Below are positions 8,838 to 17,216 of a DNA stretch of 64,000 nucleotides, one piece after another; the first letter of the stretch is position 1; every line of letters starts with the position of its first letter. Source of the DNA: Microlunatus flavus (GTDB lineage Bacteria > Actinomycetota > Actinomycetes > Propionibacteriales > Propionibacteriaceae); NCBI RefSeq assembly GCF_900110855.1, contig NZ_FOFA01000004.1, forward strand, positions 1 to 64,000, written 5' to 3'. The position numbers were made by a program, and so were the translations under genes. The notes beneath the pieces were generated by a model. That model saw nothing but the letters and a program-made list of their open reading frames with translations. It was not told the DNA's origin and made no database searches.

Positions 8838-9920
8838 GTGACCGACACCCGCTCCCGACGTCGCCGACGGTTCCTGGCACTGGTCGTCCCGGTGCTGCTC
8901 GCGCTGCTCCTGGTCGGGCCGGCGCGCCCGGCCGCGGCGGCCCCGGACGGCGCGGACGACCCGGGAAGCGGCGTCGACCCGACCACGGGCGGCTGGCCGC
9001 TGGACGGGACGCCGACCGTGCTGGAGGGCTTCGACCCGCCGGACGAGGCCTGGGGCCCCGGTCACCGGGGCGTCGACCTCGAGGCCCGGCCCGGCCAGCA
9101 GGTCCTGGCGCCCGCCGACGGCACGGTCGTCTTCGTGGGCCGCGTGGGCGGCAAGCCCGTCGTCGTCGTGGACCACGGTGGTGTGCGCTCCACCCTGGAG
9201 CCCGTCGGGGCGTCGGTGCGGGTGGGCCAGCGGGTCCGTCGCGGCGACGTCGTCGGCCGGGTGGGGCGTGAGGAGCACTGCGAGGACCGCTGCCTGCACT
9301 GGGGCCTCAAGCGCGGCGCGACGTACCTGGACCCGCTCCTGCCCGCGGGTCGTGACGGTTCGGCGGGGACGGCGGGGACGCTGCGGCTGGTCCCGTCGTC
9401 GCGCCGGGCCCTGGTCGTCGCCGAGGCGCTGGCCCGCGAGGCGGCGCGACGGGCGGCGGAGACCGCGGCCGTGGGCTTCGTCGGCGGCTCGCCCGCCGCG
9501 GCGAGACCGCTCGGGCCGCCGGGCAGCCACGGGTTCGTGCACCCGGTCCCTGGCGCGGTGACCTCGCCCTTCGGCCGGCGCTTCCACCCGGTGCTGCACG
9601 TGTGGAAGCTGCACGACGGGACCGACTTCGGCGCCGCCTGCGGCACCCCGATCCGGGCCGCGTACGACGGACGGGTGACCCGCCGGGTCGCGAGCACCGG
9701 CTACGGCAACCGGTTGTTCGTCGACCACGGCCGCGTCGACGGGCACGCGGTGGTCACGGCGTACAACCACGCGACCCGCTACGTCGTGTCCCCCGGCGAC
9801 CGGGTCCGCCGCGGGCAGGTCGTCGGCTACGTGGGCCGGACCGGCTTCGCCACCGGATGCCACCTGCACCTCATGGTCTGGCTCGACGGCCGCATGGTCG
9901 ACCCGGGGACGTGGCTGTGA
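8838..9920 (+). CDS. Secreted protein with two tandem M23 (LytM) peptidase domains
   Basis: The 360-residue exported protein has an RRRRR cluster and a hydrophobic stretch ending AAAA, forming a Sec-type signal at residues 1-35. The first LytM domain (about 55-180) has H76-x3-D80 but CLHWG at 152-156 where HLH is expected, and no YxH motif. The second (about 235-360) is canonical: H259-x3-D263, YNH, and H342-L-H344 in GCHLHLMVW. M23 enzymes cut peptidoglycan cross-bridges. The first domain resembles the stand-alone actinobacterial protein often found beside rpsB, so this looks like a fusion of that protein with a catalytic LytM domain. GTG 8838 is chosen because it starts the signal peptide directly. 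It is divergent from rpsB and convergent with xerC. Confidence 0.88.
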   Translation: MTDTRSRRRRRFLALVVPVLLALLLVGPARPAAAAPDGADDPGSGVDPTTGGWPLDGTPTVLEGFDPPDEAWGPGHRGVDLEARPGQQVLAPADGTVVFVGRVGGKPVVVVDHGGVRSTLEPVGASVRVGQRVRRGDVVGRVGREEHCEDRCLHWGLKRGATYLDPLLPAGRDGSAGTAGTLRLVPSSRRALVVAEALAREAARRAAETAAVGFVGGSPAAARPLGPPGSHGFVHPVPGAVTSPFGRRFHPVLHVWKLHDGTDFGAACGTPIRAAYDGRVTRRVASTGYGNRLFVDHGRVDGHAVVTAYNHATRYVVSPGDRVRRGQVVGYVGRTGFATGCHLHLMVWLDGRMVDPGTWL

Positions 9921-9970
9921 CCGCGCGTCGGCGACGCCTCCCGGACCCGGGGAGGGGCACGTCGGAGGGC

Positions 9971-11011
9971 TCAGGCCCGCGGGTGGGCCTGGAGGTAGGC
10001 GGCACGGAGCCGCTCGTCGGTGACGTGGGTGTAGATCTGCGTGGTCGCGAGCGAGGCGTGCCCGAGCATCTCCTGCACGCTGCGCAGGTCGGCGCCGCCC
10101 TCGAGCAGGTGGGTGGCCATCGCGTGGCGCAGGCCGTGCGGCCCGAGGTCGGGCGCGCCGTCGACCATGCGGAGCGCGCGGTGGACGATCCGCCGGACGA
10201 CGCGCTGGTCGAGCCGGCCACCCCGCTCGCCCACGAACACCGCCTCCCCCGAGGCAGGACCGGCGAGGGCCGGGCGGCCCTGGGCCAGCCAGGTGTCGAG
10301 GGCCTCGAGGGCGGGGACCCCGAGGGGGACGGAACGTTCCTTGGCGCCCTTGCCGAAGACGCGCAGCACCCGGCGGTGCCGGTCCACGTCGCCGACGTCG
10401 AGCCCGCACAGCTCCGCGACGCGCACCCCGGTGGCGTAGAGCACCTCCAGCAGCGCCACGTCGCGCAGGCCGACCGGGCCGCCCTCCTCGCCGGCGACGG
10501 CGATCGCGTCCTCGAGCAGCTGGCGCGCCTCGCCCTGGCTGATCGTCTCGGGCAGCCGCCGGTGCGGGCGTGGCGAGCGGAGCGCGGCCGACGGGTCGGT
10601 TGGGAGCCGCTCGGTCCGTTCGGCCCAGCGGAAGAAGCCGTGCACGGCGGCGGAGCGCCGCTGCAGCGTCGTCCGCGCGCGGCCCGCGGCCTGCTCCGCG
10701 GCGAGCCAGCCGCGCAGGTCCCGCAGGTCGACGGCGGACAGGTCGTCGACGCCGTGCCCGGCGAGGTGGGCGAGCAGGCCCAGCAGGTCGGTCCGGTAGG
10801 CGCGCAGCGTGTGCTCCGAGAGCCCGCGCTGGAGCCGGAGGTCGCGCAGGTAGTCCTCCAACGGCGCGAGCAGCGCCGGGGGCAGGGAGTCCGGGACGTC
10901 CCCCTCGGCGTCGGCGACATCGGCGGTACGCGCGCCACCGTCACGGCCCGGGTCCTGCTTCCCGCGGACGCCCGCAGCCCGCCGGGGGGTTGGCAGCGCG
11001 CGGTGGTCCAC
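9971..11011 (-). CDS. xerC: Tyrosine recombinase XerC
   Basis: This site-specific recombinase resolves chromosome dimers at dif together with XerD. The N-terminal SAM-like core-binding domain (LEDYLRDLRLQRGLSEHTLRAYRTDL) is followed by the catalytic domain. That domain has ATGVRVAELCGL (first Arg), GKGAKERSVPL (Lys), PHGLRHAMATHLLEGG (H-x-x-R), LGHASLATTQIYTHV (His then the nucleophile Tyr). All six catalytic residues are visible. The start is uncertain. GTG 11011 gives 346 residues. An ATG at 11104 would add 31 Pro/Arg-rich residues and overlap the divergent start codon of the next gene, so I prefer 11011. Its place beside an M23 gene and rpsB is typical. Confidence 0.93.
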   Translation of the reverse strand: MDHRALPTPRRAAGVRGKQDPGRDGGARTADVADAEGDVPDSLPPALLAPLEDYLRDLRLQRGLSEHTLRAYRTDLLGLLAHLAGHGVDDLSAVDLRDLRGWLAAEQAAGRARTTLQRRSAAVHGFFRWAERTERLPTDPSAALRSPRPHRRLPETISQGEARQLLEDAIAVAGEEGGPVGLRDVALLEVLYATGVRVAELCGLDVGDVDRHRRVLRVFGKGAKERSVPLGVPALEALDTWLAQGRPALAGPASGEAVFVGERGGRLDQRVVRRIVHRALRMVDGAPDLGPHGLRHAMATHLLEGGADLRSVQEMLGHASLATTQIYTHVTDERLRAAYLQAHPRA

Positions 11012-11102
11012 GGCGCCACTCTGCGGTGCCGGGCGGGGTGGGGCAAGGCGCCACCCCGGTGCTGGCGAGCAGGTCGGGCCGGCGCGTGGTAGCCGTGGGG
11101 TC

Positions 11103-12296
11103 ATGACCGATCGAGCCGCCTCGGCGTCCGTGCCGTCCCCGCGAGCGGCGCTGCCGGCGCGGGTGGTCGTCGGGACCTACAGCGTGGGACCGGAGGGTGA
11201 CGCCGCCGACAGCGGCACCGGGCTGGTGGTGCTGGACCTCGACGCACACGCGACGGATGGTCCGGCGTACGCGCGGGCGGGCCACGAGGCGCTCGTCTCC
11301 CCCACCTGGGTCGTCCCGCACCCTCACCGGCCCTGGCTCGTCAGCGTCGGCGAGAGCGATCCGTCGGAGGTGGTCTGCTCGGGGCTGGACGAGGACGGAC
11401 GGCTGACCGTGCTCGGCCGCCGCACCACCGGCGGTGACGGGGCCTGCCACCTCGCCGTCGACGACGGCGGGCGCTGGGTGGTGGTGGCGCACTACGGCAG
11501 CGGGACGGTGGAGACGTTCCGGCTCGACGAGGACGGCGGGCTGACGGGTCCGGTCGCGCGCCGGGCCCTCGACGGTCCGACGGGTCCGGACGAGGAGCGC
11601 CAGGACCGGTCGCACGCTCACCAGGTCGTGCTCGACCCGCGCCGGCTCGGCGAGGTCCTCGTGTGCGACCTGGGGACCGACCGGGTGCACCGCCTCCGGC
11701 TGGACGACGAGGGCGGGCTGAGCGAGGCCGCGGCGCCGGTCGTGCTGCCGCCCGGCTCCGGTCCCCGGCACCTGGTCGTCGACGGCGACCTCCTGGTCGT
11801 CGCGTGCGAGCTGGCGTGCGAGCTGCGGGTGCTGCGGCGTACGGAGGACGGCTGGGCGCCGAGCGCGGCGGCCCGGACGACGAGCAGCGCCGCTGCCGCC
11901 GGCGGCAGCGGCCGCGAGGGCGGCGCCGAGCGGGGAACGGCACCGTCCGGTCCGGTGCTGGTCTCGGGGCTGCAGGTGGCGGACGACCTCGTCCTCGTGG
12001 CCACGCGCGGGGCCGACGTGGTGACGGCCTTCCGGCTCGACCGGGACGCCGGCACCCTGACGCGCCTGGCCGAGGTCTCGACCCAGGGCCACCACCCGCG
12101 CGACCTCGTCCTTGCCGACGGCTTGGTCTGGGTGGCGAACCAGTGGTCCGACGAGGTCGTCGCGCTGGGTCTCGACGCCGTCCTCGAGGGACGGGAGGCG
12201 CCGAGCGCCGTACGGGTGGCGGTCCCGCGACCGGCGCGCGTCCTGCTGCTGGACGGGCGGTCGTCGCAGCATGGCGTTGCGGGCCGGGAGCGCTAA
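11103..12296 (+). CDS. Seven-bladed beta-propeller lactonase family protein (Pgl/YbhE-like)
   Basis: The 397-residue protein carries repeated propeller strands of the lactonase family: VVVGTYSVG at the start, SPTWVVPHPHRPWLVSVGE, CHLAVDDGGRWVVVAHYGSGTVETF, SHAHQVVLDPR, VCDLGTDRVHRLRL, SGPRHLVVDGD, and HPRDLVLADGLVWVANQWSDEV. Some members hydrolyse 6-phosphogluconolactone; others are of unknown substrate. A Ser/Ala/Gly-rich insert lies near residues 258-280. No signal peptide is seen. The gene is 10 bp upstream of def and probably shares its transcript. Confidence 0.82.
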   Translation: MTDRAASASVPSPRAALPARVVVGTYSVGPEGDAADSGTGLVVLDLDAHATDGPAYARAGHEALVSPTWVVPHPHRPWLVSVGESDPSEVVCSGLDEDGRLTVLGRRTTGGDGACHLAVDDGGRWVVVAHYGSGTVETFRLDEDGGLTGPVARRALDGPTGPDEERQDRSHAHQVVLDPRRLGEVLVCDLGTDRVHRLRLDDEGGLSEAAAPVVLPPGSGPRHLVVDGDLLVVACELACELRVLRRTEDGWAPSAAARTTSSAAAAGGSGREGGAERGTAPSGPVLVSGLQVADDLVLVATRGADVVTAFRLDRDAGTLTRLAEVSTQGHHPRDLVLADGLVWVANQWSDEVVALGLDAVLEGREAPSAVRVAVPRPARVLLLDGRSSQHGVAGRER

Positions 12297-12306
12297 TCTG
12301 CCCGCC

Positions 12307-12921
12307 GTGAACGACGACGACCTGACGGTCGGGGGACGCGTGCTCCCGATCACCCGCTGGGGCGACCCGGTGATGCACGCCAAGACCCGGCCGGTGGAGA
12401 GCTTCGACGACGAGCTGCGGACCCTGGTGCGCGACATGTTCGCGACCATGGAGGCCGCCTCCGGAGTCGGCCTCGCCGCGACCCAGGTGGGGCTGGACCT
12501 CGCGCTCTTCGTCTACGACTGCCCCGACGAGGCCGAGGTCCGCCACGTCGGCGTGGTCTGCAACCCGGTCGTCGAGCTGCCGGAGGGCAAGGACCGCAAC
12601 CTGGACGCGATCGACGAGGGCTGCCTGTCCTACCCGGGGGCGTACCAGGAGCTCGCGCGACCCGACCACGCGGTCTGCCGCGGCCAGGACGTCGACGGCA
12701 ACCCCGTCGAGGTGCGCGGCGACGGGCTGCTGGCCCGCTGCCTCCAGCACGAGACCGACCACCTCAACGGGATCGTCTTCGGCGACCGGCTCTCGGGTCG
12801 TGCTCGCAAGAAGCTGCGCCAGCAGCACGAGGACCTCTCCGGCCGCTACCCCGACGACTGGCCCGTCTCCCCGCGCCGCGGTCCGGCCCCCGAGGCCGAG
12901 GAGGACGACCCCGAGCTCTGA
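12307..12921 (+). CDS. def: Peptide deformylase
   Basis: The 204-residue metalloenzyme removes the N-formyl group from nascent proteins. All three motifs are present: GVGLAATQVG (motif 1), EGCLSYPG with the metal Cys (motif 2), and QHETDHLNG (HExxH-type motif 3). The C-terminus is a short acidic tail. The GTG at 12307 begins directly before the domain; longer upstream frames overlap the lactonase gene out of frame. It is convergent with the rRNA methylase across a hairpin (12964-12987). Confidence 0.95.
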   Translation: MNDDDLTVGGRVLPITRWGDPVMHAKTRPVESFDDELRTLVRDMFATMEAASGVGLAATQVGLDLALFVYDCPDEAEVRHVGVVCNPVVELPEGKDRNLDAIDEGCLSYPGAYQELARPDHAVCRGQDVDGNPVEVRGDGLLARCLQHETDHLNGIVFGDRLSGRARKKLRQQHEDLSGRYPDDWPVSPRRGPAPEAEEDDPEL

Positions 12922-12963
12922 CGCCTCGGCACGAGGTGGATGCTGCGCGCGGCTCGGCACCGC

Positions 12964-12987
12964 CCCGCCCGAGCGGCACCGGGCGGG
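12964..12987. terminator. Bidirectional hairpin between def and the SpoU methylase
   Basis: CCCGCCCG (12964-12971) pairs with CGGGCGGG (12980-12987) across an 8-nt loop. The hairpin lies between two convergent stops, 42 nt after def and 18 nt after the opposing gene, so it can serve both. Confidence 0.5.
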
Positions 12988-13005
12988 TCAGGGCCGCGAC
13001 CCTCG

Positions 13006-13815
13006 TCAGGGGCGCGGCGCGAGGGCGTAGCAGGCGATGGCCGCGGCGGCGGCGACGTTGAGCGAGTCGACGCCGGCGCGCATCGGGATGCGGGCGCGCA
13101 CGGTGGCGCCCGACGACCAGCGTTCCGAGAGGCCGGCGCCCTCGGTGCCGAGGAGGACGGCCAGCCGCTCCGACCCGTCGAGCTCCGCGGCGAGGTCGGC
13201 GAGGTCGACGGCGTCGTCCGCGAGCGTGAGGGCCACCGTGGTCAGACCGGAGTCGGCGAGCAGGCCGGGCGCCTCGCGCCAGCTGGGCAGGCGGGTCCAC
13301 GGCAGCGCGAACACCGCGCCCATGCTGACCTTCACCGCGCGCCGGTAGAGCGGGTCGGCGCAGCGCGGCGACAGCAGCGCGCCGTCCCAGCCCAGGCCGG
13401 CGGCGCTGCGCAGGACGGCGCCGACGTTGGCGTGGTCGACGACGTCCTCGAGCACGACGAGGCGTGACGCGCCCAGCAGGTCACCGACCGGCGGCAGGTC
13501 GGCGCGGTGGAACGACGCCAGGGCGCCACGGTGCACGTGGAACCCGGTGACCTGCTCGGCGACCGCCTCGTCGACCACGTAGACGGGCACGTCGGGCCAG
13601 CGGCGCAGCACGTCGTCGAGGCCCGCGAGCCAGCGGGGCGCCAGCAGGAACGACCGCGGCGCGTGACCGGCCTCCGCGGCGCGCCGGATGACCTTCTCGC
13701 CCTCGGCGATGAAGAGCCCGCGCTCGGACTCCAGGCTCTTGCGCAGCGACGACTCCCGCAGCCGGACGTAGTCACCCAGGCGCGGGTCGTCCGCGTCGTC
13801 CACCACCACCTGCAC
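13006..13815 (-). CDS. SpoU/TrmH-family RNA 2'-O-methyltransferase
   Basis: The 269-residue SPOUT enzyme has an N-terminal substrate-binding domain that ends LFIAEGEKVIRRA. The C-terminal knotted SAM-binding domain has RLVVLEDVVDHANVGAVLRSA (motif 1, with the catalytic-type N-x-G), AVLLGTEGAGLSERW (motif 2), and RIPMRAGVDSLNVAAAAAI (motif 3). This composition fits 23S rRNA 2'-O-methylases such as RlmB or the thiostrepton-type group; the exact nucleotide cannot be assigned. The start is GTG 13815 with GGATGG 6 nt upstream. A longer in-frame reading to 14397 is antisense to the next gene and was discarded. Confidence 0.9.
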   Translation of the reverse strand: MQVVVDDADDPRLGDYVRLRESSLRKSLESERGLFIAEGEKVIRRAAEAGHAPRSFLLAPRWLAGLDDVLRRWPDVPVYVVDEAVAEQVTGFHVHRGALASFHRADLPPVGDLLGASRLVVLEDVVDHANVGAVLRSAAGLGWDGALLSPRCADPLYRRAVKVSMGAVFALPWTRLPSWREAPGLLADSGLTTVALTLADDAVDLADLAAELDGSERLAVLLGTEGAGLSERWSSGATVRARIPMRAGVDSLNVAAAAAIACYALAPRP

Positions 13816-13879
13816 GGGTCCATCCTGCCGTGGTGGCCGGCGCTCGGGCGCCGCCGGGACGCGCCCTAGTCTGGCCGCC

Positions 13880-14431
13880 GTGCCCGCCCCCACCGTCGGA
13901 ACCCTGCCGTGGCGACCCGCCCTCGAGCTGCTGCCGCTCCTCGCCCGACCGACCGCCGTGGCCGTCCGGCTCGGTGGCGCGGACTGGGCGGCAGACGTGT
14001 ACGCGGCGCCGATCGACGACGACCTGGCCGACACGGCCGCCTTCTGCGAGGCGTACGACGTGCCGCTCGAGGCCTCCGCGAACTGCGTGGTCGTGGCCGG
14101 CCGGCGGGGCGAGACCACCACGCTCGCCGCCTGCCTGGTGCTGGCCACGGACCGGGCCGACGTCAACAAGGCGGTGCGCCACCAGCTGGGCGTCCGCAAG
14201 ATCTCGTTCGCGCCGATGGACGAGGCCGTCGAACGCTCGGGCATGGCGTACGGCGGGATCACACCCGTCGGGCTGCCCGCGGAGTGGCCGGTCCTGGTCG
14301 ACGACGCCGTGGTGGACCAGCCCTGGGTGGTCGTCGGCAGCGGCACCCGCGGCAGCAAGCTGCTGCTGCCCGGCGCCCGGCTCGCCGAGCTCTCCAACGC
14401 GCACGTGATGCTGCTGCGCCAGGTCGGCTGA
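13880..14431 (+). CDS. YbaK/ProX-type aminoacyl-tRNA deacylase-like protein
   Basis: The 183-residue protein has the YbaK fold. AFCEAYDVPLEASANCVVVAG is the N-terminal helix and strand, ACLVLATDRADVNKAVRHQLGVRKISFAPMDEAVERSGMAYGGITPVGLP carries the conserved lysine strand and the GxxxGGxxPxG turn, and GSGTRGSKLLLPG closes it. The family hydrolyses mischarged Cys-tRNA(Pro) or Ala-tRNA(Pro) in trans. The actinobacterial subgroup is less characterised, so the substrate is open. It starts at GTG, divergent from the SpoU methylase by 64 bp, and stops 6 bp before the convergent TauE gene. Confidence 0.8.
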   Translation: MPAPTVGTLPWRPALELLPLLARPTAVAVRLGGADWAADVYAAPIDDDLADTAAFCEAYDVPLEASANCVVVAGRRGETTTLAACLVLATDRADVNKAVRHQLGVRKISFAPMDEAVERSGMAYGGITPVGLPAEWPVLVDDAVVDQPWVVVGSGTRGSKLLLPGARLAELSNAHVMLLRQVG

Positions 14432-14437
14432 GCGCGC

Positions 14438-15211
14438 CTACCGCAGCAGGTTGACGATCGCGGCGACGCCGACCGCGACGATGATGATGCGGTAGAGCGT
14501 CGGGGGCAGCCTGCGGCCGACTTTGGCGCCGAGCTGCGAGCCCAGGACCGCGCCCACCCCGATCGCGACGGCCACCGGCCAGTTCACGTCGCTGACGACG
14601 ACGAAGACGATCCCGGCGACGCCGTTGACGAGCATCGCCAGCACGTTCTTGAGGGCGTTGATGCGGGGCAGCGGCTCGTCCAGGCCGATGCCGAGGATGC
14701 CGATCAGCAGCACGCCCTGGGCGGCCCCGAAGTAGCCGCCGTACACGCCGGTGCCCAGCACCCCGGCCCCGAGGGCGACGGCCCCGCCGCGGCGCGGCTC
14801 GCCGTCCGGTGCGCCGGCCCGCTCACGGCGCGCGGCCACCCGTCGGGACAGCGTGGGCTGCAGCAGCACGAGCACGCAGCCGATCGCGATGAGCACCGGG
14901 ACGATCGCCGCGAACGCGGAGGCCGGCAGCAGCAGGAGCAGCACCGCCCCGACGATCCCGCCGGCGAGCGAGAGCGGACCGAGCCGGAGGATGCGGGAAC
15001 GCTGGCCCCGCAGCTCCGGCCGCATCGCCCACGCCCCGGCGAACGAGCCCGGTGCGAGACCGATCGTGTTCGACACGTTGGCCACGACCGGTGGCACCCC
15101 GAGGGCGAGCAGGACCGGGAAGGTGATCAGGGTGCCGGAGCCCACGACGGTGTTGATGAACCCCGCCCAGACCCCGGCCCCGCCGACCAGGAGGAGGTCG
15201 GCCCAGGTCAC
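14438..15211 (-). CDS. TauE/SafE-family anion permease
   Basis: The 257-residue integral membrane protein has about eight hydrophobic helices. It shows the two family half-repeats: an N-terminal GAGVWAGFINTVVGSGTLITFPVLLALG and a C-terminal GVYGGYFGAAQGVLLIGILGIG with the G-x-x-GxxxG pattern. TauE/SafE proteins export sulfite, sulfoacetate or related organosulfur anions; the substrate here is unknown. The gene begins at GTG and lies 9 bp after the SPFH gene on the same strand. No sulfur-metabolism gene is nearby to guide the assignment. Confidence 0.85.
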   Translation of the reverse strand: MTWADLLLVGGAGVWAGFINTVVGSGTLITFPVLLALGVPPVVANVSNTIGLAPGSFAGAWAMRPELRGQRSRILRLGPLSLAGGIVGAVLLLLLPASAFAAIVPVLIAIGCVLVLLQPTLSRRVAARRERAGAPDGEPRRGGAVALGAGVLGTGVYGGYFGAAQGVLLIGILGIGLDEPLPRINALKNVLAMLVNGVAGIVFVVVSDVNWPVAVAIGVGAVLGSQLGAKVGRRLPPTLYRIIIVAVGVAAIVNLLR

Positions 15212-15220
15212 CGCTGCACG

Positions 15221-16450
15221 TTAGCGGGCTTCCTCCACCGGCTGCGGCTCCGTGGATCCCGCGGACGACCCGTCGGAGCCGGTCGCGCCGGCGCGCTGGT
15301 CGCTGCCGTCCGTGACGGCCTGCATGCGCTCGCCGGCCGAGACCGGCTGCGACAGCCGGACGTTGGGCCGCTCGAGCTGCTGGGCCGCCGCGATGGCCTC
15401 CTCGACGGTGCGTCGCGAGGCCTCCTCGTCGTCGCGCGACTGCTGGTCGATCTCGGCCTGGACGTCGATCTTCGGCGGTGCGGTGAACGACCCGTTCACG
15501 GCCGCCGGGATGCCGTTGGTCGCCGGCGCGGCGGACTGGCCGCCGACGGCCTGGCCGACGATGCCGCCGAGGCCCTTGAGGGCGTCGTTGAGCTCGCTCG
15601 GGACGATCCACATCTTGTTCGCGTCGCCCTTGGCCAGCGCCGGCAGCATCTGCAGGTACTGGTACGCGAGCAGCGCCTGGTCCGGCTGGCCCGCGTGGAT
15701 GGCGTTGAACACCGTCCCGATGGCCTGCGCCTCACCCTCGGCGCGCAGCATCTGCGCCTGCCGGTCGGCCTGGGCGCGGAGCACGGCGGCCTCGCGGTCA
15801 CCCTGCGCCCGCAGGATCGCCGACTCCTTCTCACCACCGGCGGAGAGGATGCTCGACTGGCGCTGGCCCTCGGCGATGAGGATCGCGGCGCGCTTGTCAC
15901 GCTCGGCGCGGGCGCCCTTCTCCATCGCGTCGCGGATCGTGGGCGGCGGGTCGATGGCGCGCAGCTCGACGCGGTTGACCTTGATCCCCCACTTGCCGGT
16001 CGCCTCGTCGAGGACGACGCGCAGCTTCTGGTTGATCTCCTCGCGGCTGGTGAGGGTCTGCTCCAGGTCGAGCCCGCCGATGATGTTGCGCAGCGTGGTC
16101 TGGGTGAGCTGCTCGATCGCCTTCACGTAGTCCTGCGCCTCGTACGCGGCGCGGACCGGGTCGATGATCTGGAAGTAGATGACCGAGTCGATCCCGACCA
16201 TCAGGTTGTCCTCGGTGATCACGCCCTGCGGCGGGAACGGGACGACCTGCTCGCGCATGTCCAGGTTGAGCCGGACCTTGTCGAGCACCGGGATCAGCAG
16301 GTGCGGGCCGGGCTCGAGCGTGCGGTTGAAGCGTCCGAGACGCTCGACCATGCCGACCCGCTGCTGGCGGATCACGCGCACGGAGCTGGCGAGGATGAAG
16401 ATCACGGCGGCGGCGATGACGATCGCGATGATCAGTGAGGCGGGGTCCAT
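15221..16450 (-). CDS. SPFH/band 7 (stomatin-like) membrane protein
   Basis: The 409-residue protein starts with one N-terminal transmembrane helix (residues 5-25). The SPFH domain follows: RQQRVGMVERLGRFNRTLEPGPHLLIP, DMREQV, TEDNLMVGIDSVIYFQI, LRNIIG, and GIKVNRVELRAIDPPPTIRDAME. Then comes a long Ala/Glu/Arg coiled coil (about 190-260) and a low-complexity tail. Such proteins oligomerise in membrane microdomains and, in the paralog pair with NfeD, are linked to membrane quality control. ATG 16450 (GGAGGG upstream) starts just before the helix. It lies 93 bp downstream of the nfeD-type gene. Confidence 0.92.
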   Translation of the reverse strand: MDPASLIIAIVIAAAVIFILASSVRVIRQQRVGMVERLGRFNRTLEPGPHLLIPVLDKVRLNLDMREQVVPFPPQGVITEDNLMVGIDSVIYFQIIDPVRAAYEAQDYVKAIEQLTQTTLRNIIGGLDLEQTLTSREEINQKLRVVLDEATGKWGIKVNRVELRAIDPPPTIRDAMEKGARAERDKRAAILIAEGQRQSSILSAGGEKESAILRAQGDREAAVLRAQADRQAQMLRAEGEAQAIGTVFNAIHAGQPDQALLAYQYLQMLPALAKGDANKMWIVPSELNDALKGLGGIVGQAVGGQSAAPATNGIPAAVNGSFTAPPKIDVQAEIDQQSRDDEEASRRTVEEAIAAAQQLERPNVRLSQPVSAGERMQAVTDGSDQRAGATGSDGSSAGSTEPQPVEEAR

Positions 16451-16543
16451 CTGTCCCTCCAAGGGGATCGGTCCGGCACTCCCAGTGTGCCTCGCCGCGA
16501 GGCCGCCACGGCTGACGGGCCGGTCACAGGAGTCCCAGCAGCC

Positions 16544-17014
16544 TCAGGGCAGCTCGCCGTACTTGGGGTAGACGACCGCGATGGCGCCGTCGATCTCGTA
16601 GACCTCGATCTCGGTGCCCTGCTCGATGACGACGTCGGAGGCGTACGTCCGCGCCGACCACGTCTGGCCGTCGACCTTGATCTCGCCGCTGCCGCGGTCG
16701 ATCTGCGACGTCGCCAGCCCGCTGCTGCCGACCATCTTGTCGGTCGAGGAGCGGTAGCCGGGCATGGCGCGGACCTTGGCGAGCACGCTGGGGCGCAGGA
16801 AGATCAGCATGCCGGCGCTGACGCCTGCCCCGACGAGGACCTGGAGCCACCACAGGTCGGGAGCGGCGGCCGCCGTCCCGGCCGCGGCCAGGGCGCCGAC
16901 GGCGAGCATGATCAGCACGAGGTCGAGCGAGACGACCTCCGCCACGGCGAGGATCAGCGCGAGGCTCAGCCACAGCGCCCAGGCGTGGTCACCGAGCCAG
17001 TCGGTCAGGTTCAC
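16544..17014 (-). CDS. NfeD-family membrane protein
   Basis: The 156-residue protein has two or three N-terminal transmembrane helices (residues 10-80), with LxxAxxEVVSLDLVLIMLAVGAL matching the NfeD1b pattern. A C-terminal OB-fold domain follows (GSSGLATSQIDRGSGEIKVDGQTWSART through YPKYGEL). It is the partner of the adjacent SPFH protein; NfeD/stomatin pairs are widely conserved. It lacks the ClpP-like protease domain of long NfeD proteins. Confidence 0.9.
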   Translation of the reverse strand: MNLTDWLGDHAWALWLSLALILAVAEVVSLDLVLIMLAVGALAAAGTAAAAPDLWWLQVLVGAGVSAGMLIFLRPSVLAKVRAMPGYRSSTDKMVGSSGLATSQIDRGSGEIKVDGQTWSARTYASDVVIEQGTEIEVYEIDGAIAVVYPKYGELP

Positions 17015-17216
17015 CGTGCTTTCCTCCTCGCGCTCGGTCGTCCGCCATCGCCGGGGTCTTCCGGCCTCTCTCGCAGCGGTGACCTCGTCTCCGCTGCCGC
17101 CATCTGCGCGACGCCGCTCGCTCGGTCGTCCAGACTCCGGCGGGCTCCCTCCCTTGCCGACGCTCGGAGGACACCCTGCACCCCATGGTGCCAGGCACCT
17201 GGCCGCGGTGGGGCGC

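Noticed and set aside
9937-9955. Short stem CCTCCC/GGGAGG between the convergent M23 and xerC genes, considered as a terminator
   Set aside because: Only 6 bp, no extension, and such stems occur often by chance at this GC content.
17187-17199. GGTGCC-A-GGCACC palindrome between the nfeD and ABC ATPase genes
   Set aside because: Perfect but only 6-bp arms around one base, in a 200-bp gap between genes on the same strand; no regulator or conserved copy to support a function.
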